Assembly (NCBI RefSeq): GCF_949628265.1
Contig: NC_088789.1
Span: 23,181,883 to 23,245,882, forward strand
Origin: Cloeon dipterum
Lineage: Eukaryota > Arthropoda > Insecta > Ephemeroptera > Baetidae
Direction: 5' to 3'
DNA: 64,000 bases
Positions 39,195 through 59,500 of this stretch are shown here, in pieces. Numbering within the stretch: position 1 is the stretch's first letter; each line of letters starts with the position of its first letter. Both the position numbers and the translations under genes were made by a program. The notes under the pieces are model-generated. The model searched no databases, was not told the origin of the DNA, and worked only from the letters and a program-made list of their open reading frames with translations.

Positions 39195-40051
39195 AAAGAA
39201 TTTGTTTGGTTGAATTAAAGAGCATATTATTTTTTATCTTTTTAAATCAGTATTCTGGTATTTATTTCTGTGGACAGATAACAACACATCATTGTATTTC
39301 ACATAGCGACGACAACCGCCTGTCATCCAAGCAAGCAACTTGTGGTGCTCTCCTGCGCCGCGGGTTGCATACATTTTGCGACACACTTTCCGTTATTTTG
39401 TTCTTTTTGTATAGAACTTCACTAACATTGAGCAAAATTAAGAACATTTGACGTTGATTTCAGTCAAATCTTAAGCCAATCGTCAATTGAAACAGCACAT
39501 TTTTCATTTTGAAAAAGGAAATCTGTCCTCAATTAAATTTAAAAGCTTCGGTTATCAATGCTTATATTATTGTCTATGGAATATTCAGGTTCCGTATCGA
39601 AATTCTAAAACCTGTTGGAGGTATAAATTAAAAATCATCATCTCACAGAGGTGCTTACTTAAGTCACAATTAAATATGTGAACTTCCCTCAAAGGTACAT
39701 GTATATATAATACAGTCACATTTAATATATGTGTTATAATTATTTGGTCTCAACCTACGACGCACGACAAATTTTACGTTAATAGTATTTCCAGTATCAG
39801 TATATCACAACTTGCTTGTGCTTTAGGACGACATTGAACACTGCGGGGGAGTTCCCCTTGATGCGGATATTCTATATATTTAATGCAGATTTTGACTGTC
39901 TGAGCTCATGTTACAGGATATTAAAATTTTCCTTAAAATTCAACAAAAGCCCGTCTCCGTTGAGTGCGTACACTGGCATATTTTTTATATATTTTCTCGG
40001 AGAATTTTACCACAACGCAAGAGGATTATTTGTTTAGCCAACTCGCGAGGC
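39195..40051. other. Convergent 3' flank, RhoGEF / acetyltransferase
   Basis: AT-rich spacer between two genes that end toward each other. No gene or repeat was recognised, and poly(A) signals are not obvious on either strand. Confidence 0.5.
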
Positions 40052-41840
40052 TTACTCTTTCTCAAAGAGCCGCGAGTAAATCTGCAAGCCGTAGTGGGGC
40101 GGCGGCGGCAGGAAAGCCGGCTTGCCGGTGTCGGGGTCCAGGTGGTCCGCGTACAGAATCTCATGCTCCAACGTCAGGCTCCGTGATTTGCAGATTCGCT
40201 GAGAAATGGCGCTGGTTGCATCTATCTGTTGATTTAAGAGCAGACTGATCCATAAAAATCGCAGTAATTTTCATGCTGTTGTTTGGCAGAGGTCTCTGCT
40301 GCAATAATTTGACCCGAAGGCTGCGGTGGTTGATTTTAGAATTGTTTGATAATTTTTGAGCTGAATGCTTCTTTATTTAACATCAAAGTTACAATTTTTT
40401 ACTTTTAGACTGGCGACTGACGTAAATAGCAGCTTAAGCCTAAGTTACAGCTGGCGGCTGACCGCGTGATTAAAAAATTTGCTGAGTTTAGTGCTGCATG
40501 TGTGGCTGGCTGAGATCTCTTTGCGTGATGTAAGGCTAGAGGCAAATTTTTATGAGATGGCTGAGCATTTTTCTGGCGGCTGGCGCGGCTAAAAAATTTT
40601 TAAAAGTCAAAATTTCATAGTGCTTCCAGAGTGGTGGGCCAGAGACCAATTTTTTGCTGTTCCAACTTTTTAACAGACGGCTGGTGGCTGGCCACGTAAC
40701 CCAAAATTAGCCAGCTGGGCGAGACCTCTTTGTTTAACCTTATAGACAATATAATATTCTGTTTTTGCTAAATGCTGACCCACCGGCGGCTAGCAAATTT
40801 ATAATTAAATATTTTATTGTGTCTGAACGCCAATTTTTCTCTAACAAACATTTATTTTTAACATTTGATCCGGTGGCTAGCAGCTAAGTACTAGCTAGGA
40901 TATTTTTTTCAAGCAGTAGAGTGATACCTTGAAAAGTTTGAATCCGCGCAGTCGAGCTTCCTGGATGCTCTGGTCCAGCAAAATGCGTGCGATTCCCTTG
41001 CCCCTGTAGTCCGGGTCGACTGACAAAATGCGGCACTCGAAGATGTCGTGCACGTCGTATTTGGTGAAGAGATCGATGTCTCTGTTGTTGTCGTAAAGCA
41101 TAGAGAAAATGCTGCGAAACTTCTTGTCCCTGCGGGGTGTGTTGGCAAAATGATCGGCTTAATTTCCCACGAGAATGTGTGTGTGACGTAAGATTGGGTG
41201 CACTACCGCAAAAGCCAAATATTTACTCTCTAGCATCGAGAAATAGAGTAATGAAATGCAGCGTGGTTTCGTTATTTATTTTAGAAATCAAGTGGATTGT
41301 AAATAAAAGTCTGAGGAATATTACAGTTCTGCAAATAGCTAATGGCACTTTAAAAAATTAGGAAAAATTAATCTTAAAAAGGGAAAATCACAATATATTT
41401 TTTGTTTATTTTTTCTTGCCAAATTTATGAGTCTTATGTAGGTCACTGTCTAAATTATTTTTAGGTAATTTACAATTTGTGTATAAAAATATTTCCTCTA
41501 GAACTAGATAGTTATTATTTGGCGGAAGAATAAGCGTTTTGGGCACCTACGTTTCAGCATAAGTCTGCTTGATGGCCTCGTCGAGCTGCTGCCTACTCTG
41601 CGAGCCGTTGAGGGCACAGCCCACGACTTTTCCGTCGCTCAGGGCCACGATGGAGAGGCCGTCCTGCAAAGTGTCCAAGCACACGGCCTCCAGTTTGGGG
41701 TGGCCGCTGCCGGGCGCCTCGCACAGGCTCACGCACACGTTCAGCGGCTCCTCCCAGAAGAAAGTGAGCCGCAGGTGTTCCATCACCGCCTCGTACAGGT
41801 CGGCCTCGAGAGGGCACACAAAGTCGATGTTGCTCGACAT
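40052..41840 (-). CDS. Arylalkylamine / dopamine N-acetyltransferase-like
   Basis: Three exons (41551-41840, 40928-41129, 40052-40225) encode 221 aa, typical of insect aaNATs. FFWEEPLN (27-34) matches the EPLN motif whose glutamate (E31 here) is catalytic in Drosophila Dat. The acetyl-CoA loop is YRGKGIA (138-144) after the ILSVDPD strand. The C-terminal part holds IDATSAISQ and PPPPHYGLQIYSRL, the usual family end. These GNAT enzymes acetylate dopamine, serotonin or similar amines in the cytosol, for transmitter inactivation, cuticle chemistry or melatonin synthesis. Which amine is used cannot be read from sequence. Intron 2 (40226-40927) carries a GC-rich repeat. A GC-rich block at 42091-42290 upstream may hold its promoter or a leader exon. 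Confidence 0.85.
40288..40729. repeat. GGCTG-rich degenerate element with short inverted ends
   Basis: It lies in intron 2 of the acetyltransferase. AGAGGTCTC at 40288-40296 faces GAGACCTCT at 40721-40729, a 9-base inverted repeat. Between and just beyond them are many GGCTGGC/CGGCTG units. The same motif and units occur at 2706-2860. It is likely a decayed non-autonomous element; the family is unknown. Confidence 0.45.
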
Positions 41841-42090
41841 CTTTAATTGGTTTCAATTGGATTTTATTGCTGTGTGGGAAGAGAAATTTGCCGCTGGTTA
41901 AATTTGACAGCACAAAAATTAGTCTTTTTAATTAAAAGCAGGCTGGAAGATATATTTAATAATTCTTCTTAAAAAGATATGATCAACAATTTTCTTGACC
42001 CTGAGAATGAAAAAATTTGTGTTGCATGCTTGGACAAGTGTAAAAAAATCCCATTTTCTTATCGAACAACCCTAAAAAAACATCTGAAAA

Positions 42091-42290
42091 GTGTCACCTG
42101 TTGCCCTACACAGTGTCTGCTCGCGGGAGAGATCGGGTAGACCGAGTCGATTCCGTGGGTGGTCGCCGCCAACTGCAAGGGTTGTGAGGGTGGGGTGCAG
42201 TCAAAACAGCGAGGCGCCGGCGTCGCCCGCACTCACACACTCACACCCCGGCTGCCGTTTTTTTTACACGAGGGCAGGAAGTCTATCTCG
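42091..42290 (-). promoter_or_regulatory. GC-rich block, candidate promoter/leader exon
   Basis: This is a sharp rise in GC content within AT-rich DNA, 250-450 bases upstream of the acetyltransferase ATG. Placement suggests a promoter or 5' untranslated exon, but no core-promoter motif was identified and the strand is a guess. Confidence 0.3.
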
Positions 42291-44779
42291 TACTATCGCG
42301 CAGTAATTGCGGTCCATTCTTCGCATTCCCTCTTTTCTGATATGCGCCAGGAATTCATTATTCGCGCCCGCAATAATACAAGGGCGAGCCGTCGTTTATT
42401 GCCGGCGCCAAATATGAATTGCTCATCGTCGCCCTTTTTATTTGGCGGTGCCGAGCGAATATTTGTGCCGACTACGTGAATAGTCCTGCTAAATTGCACC
42501 ACGAACATAATTTATTTGAAAAAAAAAAACGTCTTGGTGATTCCTGTTACGATTCATTTTAGTTTTTTATAATCTCTCATTCCTTATTTAATTGTAAAAC
42601 TTTCAGATCCAAATGAATTGATTAATTTCTTTTGTATTTTTTTAATTATCAAAACAACTTATAAATTCTGAATGTTCTGTAGTCAACCCTCTGCAGATAT
42701 GGATCTTGTTTTGCACGCGAAGAAGTGCTGCAGTGTGGCCAAAGGGGCGGAAGTAGCAGCTGTCTGGCACGAGAACGTGCGATATAATGTTTCTCTCATA
42801 TTTTTTACCATTTATATAGCCACCCCTCCTGATAAAAAAGTAATAAAAGCTTCTTACTGACAATATCTCTGGTTAAATTTTAGTATAGTTCTAAACATCA
42901 TATCTATTTTTGACAACTTTGTTGATTTGTGGTCGTAATGCTCGTAATTAATACTGCCACCAAATGGTTGAATTTTCTCTGTTTAATCTGAATCAATTGG
43001 TATTCAGACTGCAGATTCTGCCAATGGACTTGAATTAATTATTTCTGTCTCCTGGGGAAGTTTTTTATGGTTTGAAAAGTTAGTTTCAATTTTCCAAAAC
43101 AAATCACATAAAACAGAAGCAATTAAAAAAATAAAATTCCCTGACGTCCCTACACATCTTATCAAGAACTATTATTTAAAAGAGATAGAATGGCAGAATA
43201 ATGATTTTTAAAAAATATATTTTTATTTTTAGAGACCTTACTCTTAAAACAAAATTAAGAAACGATTTGTGCCTCGTTATTTTTAAACGCGGGTAAAGCG
43301 TTTCCATTAAGAATTAAACAAAAAGAAAAGTTCTTCGTGCGATGCACTCTACGTAATAAATCATATCTCGTTTCCAGAGCCTATTTTTAACCAGAGCAAA
43401 GCGAACGAAGGGATCCTTTCATTTCATTTCCTCTGCTCTTCTCTCACTCACACACGTACTTAAAAAAAGCAGCACACGTTTCACGAAGCGAGTGCATCGA
43501 GCGAGTTGGTTGAGGCCGCGCTCATTCTTTTCAATCCTTCCTTCCATCTCCTGATCGGAGTTGAGGTGCTTGGCCTCTAAATTTCACTGTGAGAGAGCAC
43601 GAACGAATGCGGCTGGCTGAAAATCATCCGAGCATGCCTTCAAAGCCAACGGTGTAAATTTCGTTCGCGAGTAACTTTGCCGGCTCGAGTTCCGATCGCC
43701 GTCCTTATTTCTGCACATTCCTAACTCTGTGAAGAGAGCACGACTTGATCGACTTATGCAATTCCTTTTGAAACTATTTCTCATTTAATTTGCCAATTAA
43801 GTACATTATTAGAAATGATAAATGAGAAAACTGTTCAAATTGTGCACAAAAGAGGAGATTATAAAATTATAATTTGAATTAAAAATACAGTGGAAAAACA
43901 GAGGTACAATAAAATTGTTATTGTAATATTATAAATTAAAATTGATCCAACATTGTCCCTATAATAAATAAATTCACAAATTATAAACTGCGGACGCATT
44001 CCTCTCTGCTTTTATACGCAGCTAACATTTTACTCTGCCGCCATATAAAAAATCTCAAAACTAAAGCATTAATATGCTTTTGAATATGTTCTGGACATTT
44101 TTCTACAAATAAATATTTAATAAATAAAAGGAAAATATAAATTCATTTCTCAAAAACACGCTTGTCTTTGCTAATTTAATTTAAACACAACAAAAATAAG
44201 AATTTTTAACCAATCAAGATTTATTTTCCTCTTTTCTCGAACAGTCATTTAAAGTTTGATCTGTTTTCTACGGCTCATCAACAGATATATTGAAAAAAAT
44301 GAAACTTTAATTTGTATTAAACCAAGGTCAACCGAAGGGAGGTTGTGCTTTTTCGTTGATCGACAAAAATTCCAGATAATTTTAAATATACATAATATCT
44401 CTAAGAAATCTATTTTTTAATCTTTCCAACGGATATGTACACGATTAATACGAAAATTTAGAACATTTTGTTCAATGATATGATTTACCAAAAATAACAA
44501 TTGACAATTTTTTAAATGCCCACTATCGAGATCGGAAATCCTTAGAAATTTTCCTACGAACATATAAATCGTTACTGGGCTCAGAATCGGATAAAATTGA
44601 TTTTTAAATAAAAAGAATTTAAAAGCTGTTGTTATTATTGCTTTTGTTTGAATGATCATTATTGCTGGAGGAAAACTCGAGCATCAGTCAGGTTCTGCGG
44701 CTTGTGGTTTTAGTGTGTAGGTTGAAAAAGGCTGCAGCAGCAGCCTGCACATCCAATGAACCGCCTTAGGAGGACGGTG

Positions 44780-44803
44780 TGACGTCACGTGTCCCTTATT
44801 TGG
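44780..44803. promoter_or_regulatory. CRE / E-box / CArG cluster
   Basis: Within 24 bases lie a perfect CRE palindrome TGACGTCA (44780-44787), an overlapping E-box CACGTG (44786-44791) and a perfect CArG box CCTTATTTGG (44794-44803, the SRF site). Each motif is short, but the packing is unlikely to be common. It lies about 1.6 kb upstream of the alpha-tubulin start. Function is inferred only from motif identity. Confidence 0.4.
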
Positions 44804-45352
44804 AGTTTGCCAGACGACAAACCTGTGTAGGCAGTTTATGTTAAAAAGAATAAAGCACTGTGCTTTCTCTGTGAATATTCATTCGAGAAGAGAAGATATA
44901 ATTATACGATTTAAGAAGGTCGCACGTGGGCTTTGTTTGCCGAATTAAACTGTTTATGAAAAACAAATTCCCCTGCTTTTAACACTAAGTTTTAGCTAAC
45001 CGTTAAAAATATAATTAAAATGAGAGAAAATAGGAAAATAAATATATTAACGCCCTAAATAAGCCTTTTAACCAGTCTGTCGTAGTTTATTATTCAAAGA
45101 AGATCTTCAAAACACATATTTAAAAAAAGGCTTAAAATTGTGTTAACTACAAAGATCAAGAAATAATAAATGTTTCCTGGAAATGAAATTTTGTGCATGC
45201 TTCCCAGACAAAAAATTAAAATAAATTGTTCTTAAATTAGATATTATCGAGTATAATTTTTAATTTTTCATAACGTTTTATCAGAATGTTATTTTCCTTT
45301 TTCTATTTAGCAGTGATGTCACCATTTAAAGCACTTTAAAGGGAGTTTTCAT

Positions 45353-45369
45353 TGCGTCACAATGAGTCA
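45353..45369. promoter_or_regulatory. AP-1 / bZIP-like sites
   Basis: TGCGTCA at 45353-45359 is followed by the palindrome ATGAGTCAT (AP-1 consensus TGAGTCA at 45363-45369). They sit at the edge of a GC-richer patch (45350-45510) about 1 kb upstream of alpha-tubulin. Confidence 0.3.
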
Positions 45370-46227
45370 TACACCGCAGTCCGTGGTACCGGCGCCGCAA
45401 TGATATCGACCCACACGTACGCCGTCTGCCAGACTGGGCCAGTAGCGGCTTTAGCACAATGAAAAACTTGGGGAGCGCAGCTGCGGGAAACACGGCATCC
45501 GCAGGATTTGTGTTACAATGAAATCGAGATAATGAAAATAAATTACCTGGGAAATGCATTAAAGCTTAAGTTGAAGAAGTTAATGATTTTCGTAAAGCGT
45601 AAACAAAAATATAATCATTATCATTAGAAATACACTTCTAAATTTTCTTCTGAAATCCCGAAAAACCACGAATTAAAATTATGCTATAATGATTCGGGCT
45701 GAAGATAAAGACAGAAACTCATACCTTCTAAATTTAAAATTTTAATTTTATTATAATTCAAACCGAAATACGTTGAAAATTATTAAAAGTCCGTGTGGAG
45801 AATAATTAAGGCATAATCAAACTCGCTGAAGTGGCATGCGAATTGTAAAAATTGCATGCAGTGTACTCGGATACACATCATGAGCTAAAAATGTCAAAAT
45901 ATCCCTAAAATATTCTAATTTATGGTTCTCATTTGCGAGTTAGGTGTGGCTCAACTTTTGAAAACTTCCCGCTTAAACTGATTGTCGCGTGGGTACAATG
46001 TTATAGGCGTTTTCTATGCCTATGAGCTGATTTTGATAACAAATTTGCATTCATAAATCAAATTTTGATGTTTGAAATACAATAAGCAGTTAATTAGGAT
46101 TAAATTTAAACATATTTTCTTCAAAATTCGAGCGAAAGTAGCCAATGGGGGTAGGCGACTTTGCTCCTTACAAGGAAATAATGCAAACCGACCAATCGTT
46201 GCCAAGCGACGCGCGGGAGGGGACTCG

Positions 46228-46237
46228 TATATATAAA
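46228..46237 (+). promoter_or_regulatory. Alpha-tubulin TATA box
   Basis: TATATATAAA lies 130 bases before the ATG. A TTCATTG initiator-like element follows about 30 bases downstream, so transcription probably starts near 46260. CCAAT boxes sit at 46142-46146 and 46192-46196. The arrangement suits a strongly expressed gene. Confidence 0.7.
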
Positions 46238-46366
46238 CCCCACTCCCAACGGAAATTCTTCATTGCTATTTGAAGAGACAGACATTGCCACGTCTTTTCT
46301 CATAGCTCAATTGCTATCTCAATTCTTTGCGGATCTTTAATTCCTTGCAACTAAACCTCAATCAAA

Positions 46367-48347
<1,981 letters not shown>

Positions 48348-49965
48348 GTGCTCTTCTCGACCCACCAACCTGAGGCTTGGCGGCATTTTTTGTTTGGCAG
48401 TTACTGTTTCGGTTTGATGAAATCATTCCATGGATGTCAAGCCTCTTGAAGGAATAAAAAACAAAGATCCTAAACCATGCTCTTTTATTCAAATATGACG
48501 TTCCTTTAAAATGTGAAATACATATATCTTTTATCATTGATCTCACTCACGTAATGCAGGGCAGTTCAGTTTTTTCTGATTCAAAGTGGCCGAATTTTTT
48601 TACTGTGATGCAGCAATCACTTACATAATGGCAATTTATCACCGTTTTTAATGTTTTCATTTTCCTGAGGATCAGATATACATACAACACAGTATAAATG
48701 ACCGCTCTTCTATGCTCATCAACAATTAAAAAGTAGCGATTATTCAACGAAATTCTGATAAAGAACAAAAATTGATTCAGATCATGGTATTTTTTAGGAA
48801 TTATTTAAAAAAAAAAAATAGCTGGACTGATGTATGTATATTTTTTTCTTTGCGTGTGATTTTGCAATACATATTTAAAATCAAAACAATTCAAGAACCA
48901 TTAAGTAAGAACAACATTTTATTGGAAAAATATTAGATTCATTTTGAAGTATTTTCATTTTATCTCCTCTGTTATAGAAAGAGACCAAATATAAAAAGTA
49001 TAAAAAATAACCAGTTAATGTGAGCTAAAAAATTTGCCGTTAAAACATTTTTATTTTTTTTCCGAATTTGAAGATCACTAAATACTAAAAATATTTTTCC
49101 TTCAGAAATAAATGAATTTTCAAACTTGATTTTTAAAATTTTAAAAATAAATCTCACGATCCCAAATATAATATACACCATTCCTTGGATTTTCAGAGGT
49201 TTGGCACTTGGCACTTTACTGACGGTCTTAGATAGTTTTAAAAAGTGGATTGATATATGTAAATAAATATATAAAAAAATGAAACTTTTTGCAACAATAA
49301 GCAGTTGGTTGAGCATTATATGAATAGTTTAAATCAATTTGTTAAAAAATGATCAATAATTAAAAAAGACGTCCTTTCCTTCTGTTAAAAATAAAAATTT
49401 TTGCAATTTTTTCAAATTTAAATACATAAGTTGTAAAGTTTTGGCCTTGACGAGTACATCAATGGCAAGTACATCCTGGCTCTTTTGATACTTATATAAC
49501 AATGATTGCGATAAAGCAGCGCGTCCTGGTTCCGGTAAAATTACGCAACTTTCTACAAACGCCCAAATTTTCCAAATTTTCATTGTCGAATTGTTCGTTA
49601 CCCTTTTCTTGCAACGAAGAAAATCGCGTTTGGTTGTTGAAAGTTTGATCCTCTCTGAAGAATTCCACGTTCGATAATTTAATTAATATAATAAGAAATT
49701 AAGTTTAGTGCATTCTTTATTTCGCGCCAGATTTATACATTAGCGTCATCTGTTGCAGAAAATATAACCAATGCAGGTAGCAAACGCGCGCGACAAAGCC
49801 GCGTGAGCCTTGCCGCCGGTCTCGCGCCAGCCGCTAGCGCGCTAGCAAGTTGCGCCATATTTGTTGGTACAGGCACAATTCCTGCTCTTAGCGTGTCACG
49901 ATTCTGGAATTCGGCTGGATTTATGGTTTGATTTTACTCGCAAGATCACCTAAATCGAACCAGAC
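48348..49965. other. Intergenic, tubulin 3' end and Spt16 promoter
   Basis: After the tubulin poly(A) signal (48453-48458) the DNA is AT-rich with no recognised gene. A GC-rich segment at about 49780-49860, 100-190 bases before the Spt16 ATG, is the likely TATA-less promoter of that housekeeping gene. Confidence 0.55.
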
Positions 49966-55637
<5,672 letters not shown>

Positions 55638-56514
55638 ACACTTAGTGCATTTAATTTTCACTGTAGAGCATTCCGTCATCTTCCCAACATTGATTCAACT
55701 CTCAATTGTACGCGTAAGATCTTGGATTGTGTTGGAATCAACAAAATTTGTAAGTAGGCCATACTTTTCTACTCCAGTCAGTAGTCCCTCTCTCCGTATT
55801 TTCTTTTAAGTTTTACTATTGTTACCGAATAAATCAGTGCTCTTTAAATTTATTTTTCTGGTTTTATCTAATTTTAATAACACAGCCTATAGACTACAGC
55901 TAGCAAGGAAACCTACCTGATTTTAAGAGCAATTATTTCTTTGCATCAAATGTGTACACTTTTTTGGTCATTGTTTGAAACTTTTCTATCTAACACTACT
56001 TTTGAGTAACTGAGGTCACAAAATATATTAGATTAGTTTAAAAGATCGCAAATTCAATTAGTATTTTCCCTTTTACAAGACAAACTAAATTATTGTTATT
56101 TAAATATTTCATATTCTTTTTTTGTATTTTCCTAAAGAATATTATAAAATAAAATTTGTCAAAATGTGAAATATGGCCTAAATCACTTGAAATGAAATTT
56201 CAAACTATTTAAATCCCATTGTGAGCCAATAGACTATACATGAAGTTAAAAAACTATTCAATGTCTTTAACAAGGAGAGCAAATTTAATCATCATTGTAG
56301 AAACAGATTTCAATTTTTAAAATATCAACATGTAACTCTCCAAAATGCTAGACAAATTTTTATAAGACTTTTAACTTCAAGAAAGGCTTCACGTCTGATG
56401 CAGAAAAATTGCTTTAAAATTCGGTTAATATGTAGGGTTTCCTAGTAAGTGCTAAAATATGTCAGATTCAAACATTATGGAGTCAGATTCAAACATTCCT
56501 GTTGGATGAACATT
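55638..56514. other. Convergent spacer, Spt16 / arylsulfatase
   Basis: This holds the Spt16 poly(A) signal (55828-55833) and AT-rich DNA. A 16-base direct repeat starting GTCAGATTC occurs at 56461-56476 and 56482-56497, with a 21-base period. No gene. Confidence 0.55.
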
Positions 56515-56520
56515 TTTATT
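56515..56520 (-). terminator. Poly(A) signal overlapping the arylsulfatase stop codon
   Basis: On minus the end of the coding region reads ATT TAA TAAAAATG, so AATAAA begins inside the TAA stop. If it is used, the 3' untranslated region would be only 15-25 bases. Confidence 0.35.
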
Positions 56521-59500
56521 AAATAAGAATTTGCGAGCCAACAAGTCCACCGATTACTCCAGCAAAGCATTGTTTTGAGCTAAAGAAAGTGGTCGCTGCC
56601 GACCGCGGGCACTGGTCTCTCCTGCAAATGGAGCCTCCCCTCCACGGCACCCACGAGTCGTTGTGCAGTTTTGGATTTCCGGCTGGGTCGTCGACCGTAT
56701 TTAGCTGAAAGCAGACTTTTTTGAATAAGGTTTCTTTTAAATTTCCTACAAAACGCACTTGAGGGGTGATCTGAGAACGATAGGTATCCAGTTTAGCTTG
56801 CAAAATTATTGCAATATCCTGTTCTTCACTGAACAAATTCTCCTGCTCGCAAGGATCGAGGTGCAAATTGAAAAGGCAAGGGCCGTCGACCAGGTTGCAT
56901 TTTGATCGGACATCATTTCTGTCGCACTGGATTGTGTTTTCTCGTCGGATTTCGCTGACGTGTGCTTTGTTGTTGACGGGGAGTGATGGGAATTTGGTTT
57001 TTAAGTCTTTGGCGACGTCGGATTTGGCCAAATCTGCCATGCTGTACGTATACAATTCGTTGCGGTAGTCTCCAAAATGGTCCTCATAACTTCCTTTCAA
57101 GTATGAACCTGAGGAATTTAATTAGTTATTTACGTGTTTTGAAATTTAAATAATTCAAATTTACCGTTTAGATATTTCCAATTTTTATATCTGATGCCAG
57201 AGAGTCCCAGTCTTTCATCAATATTCAGCAGAATCTCAGAGCGGAGGTCGTATTGCGAAGCGTTTTCATCGTCGTTGGCTATGCTTGTTAGTTGGCTTTT
57301 ACCGTCCATACCGCTAAGATCAGTCAAATCTCCACCTTAAATTAAGAAATAGATGAGATTAAAGGAAATTTTAAAAAGTTATAAATATCCGATCAATCAA
57401 ATTTTTAATAAAAAGTTCGTCAATTTGGTAGTACGCACATTTGGTTTTCAGAGCAAAAAGAAAAATATAACATATTTAGGGTGTTTTTCAGGGTTGTGGA
57501 TTTCCTGAAAATTCCGGTTTTTAATATATATCTAATTCAAACAATCGAAAGATAAATTGAAATTCTGTGTTGAAAATTCGTAGATTTTTAAAAAGAATTA
57601 TTATGGCAATTGAAACTTTTGAGTTATGGAAATTATGCAGGTTTTGCGGTACTACCACAACTGTAAATTTAAATCCGCAACCACACTGCAATCAATATTG
57701 TTAAACTACATCTGCGGTTTTGCGTTTTTTCCTGCTAAACGCGCCTGAATATGCAGGTTGGAAATATCATTAGTTTTAAAATCGTTTAGAAAGAAAAAAA
57801 AAACGGAAAAATATAGTTTCTGAAAAATCGCACGTAGATGGTCACATTATTTTTTTTTGCTCCCGAATATTTGCTGTTAAGATTTGTGCAACTCTACTAA
57901 ATCGACAGCAGTGATTGAATTAATTCAAGGGGAACTCCCGTCGTTAGTGTGTGGATTTTCCAAGAGTTAAAATTACGTATGTTATTCTTTAATTGTTTCC
58001 TTAAATTACTCCTCAAGCTTATTGTCACTTGTCACTCATTATATTTATATAGAATGATATTAAATTCATTTTTCCTTCGTTGACACATTGCTGTTTCTGA
58101 GTCATTTAGGGAAATTTATGTGAAACATTTTTCCATTTACGTAGGAGATGGAAAATTACTTTGATTAAAAATCGAGCTTCTCTGTTAAAATGGGATTTTA
58201 GCCACGTAATGCTTACCTGCTGCTTCATACAGAGTTGGCAACCAGTCTGTTACATGGAAGAGGGACGTTAAAGATCCTACCAATGGAAACGGTTTTTTTA
58301 AAATTCATAAATTTTTCCCAAACTGAAAAAGAATTACCATATTCCTGTCCGTGAATTTGTGCGTTCCAAACGGCAGCGACGGTGCGTATGCCTCCCTCGT
58401 ACATCGTGAATTTCAGCTGAATTAGACGAAACAAATTATTTATTATTGTTTAGTCGGCCTTATTACAACAACGGCATAAAAAAAGAAAGAAAGCAAAAGG
58501 CAAACGTACTCCACGCAGCGGATAATTAGAGCCGTCGTTGGCATACAAGCCTCTTGTTTGCGCTCCATTATCGCTCGTAACCACAATCAGGGTGTTGTCC
58601 AGCAGGTCATTCTTGGCCAATGCCTTGACCACGCGCCCCACCGACTTGTCCAGATTCCAAACCATCGCTTTAAGACGAATTTTAATATCGAAATTCGGTT
58701 TGAAAAATTAAATTGGTACCAGCGTACTTGCGTCTGTTCTCGTCTTTGATGTACGAGAACCGTTTGATGTCGTCCTCAGGGTACTCGTGATCCGTGCCAG
58801 GGTTACCAGTGTGGACGGCCAGGTGCGACAGGAGCAAAAACATGGGGTTTTCGTTTTCAGCAGCGGCTTCGATCAGTCGTTCCGTCTCCTCGGTGAGAAG
58901 GTCCGTCATGTAGCGACCTTTCAGGTGTTTCTGCTGCTGCGTTCCACGCCAAAAGTCGTGACCACTCATATTCTGAAATACACATATAAAATATTTATTC
59001 AGCTTCAAAAGTGGGCTGCTTATAAGTTGCATTATCTAGTTTATTCGTTAAAAATGAGTTCAATATTTATGTTCCTTTAATTAAATTGGAAGAAGATGGG
59101 TACAAGTACAAGTTCCTTAATAAAACAAATTTTGAATTAAAAGACGGAGAAAATAATATGTGGATACTATTCGCAAATTTACAGATCGGACTTTTAAAAT
59201 AAAAATTGGTCCCCATCTGGTGTTTTATACTAAAAAAAACGAAAATAACTATTTTTACCAGTTCAGGGCCACTAAATAAATAAATTTGTAATATAGCTAT
59301 AAAAATATCATATTTAGCAGTTAAAAATGTATTACAAATTTATAAATTTGTGGAATGCACAATTTCCAGTTTCTCACTCTGGCGTTCATGTGGTGGTCGT
59401 AGTAGCCGACGAACCCGTTCATGTAGCCGAAGTGCGTGTCGAAGCCTCTGGCGAGCGGCGTGAACTTCCAGTCGTAGTAGCCAAGGTGCCACTTGCCCAC

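Larger units (their letters stand above)
41841..46227. other. Long non-coding region upstream of acetyltransferase and tubulin
   Basis: 4.4 kb with no recognised coding exon. Besides the separately listed GC-rich block and transcription-factor-like sites, there are short CA-type tracts (about 42229-42250 and 43445-43458), a GC-richer patch at 43480-43740 and otherwise AT-rich DNA. It may hold leader exons and enhancers of either neighbour. Confidence 0.5.

Noticed and set aside
42229-42250. CA-type simple repeats near 42.2 and 43.4 kb as features of interest
   Set aside because: They are only a few units long, with no sign of expansion or function.
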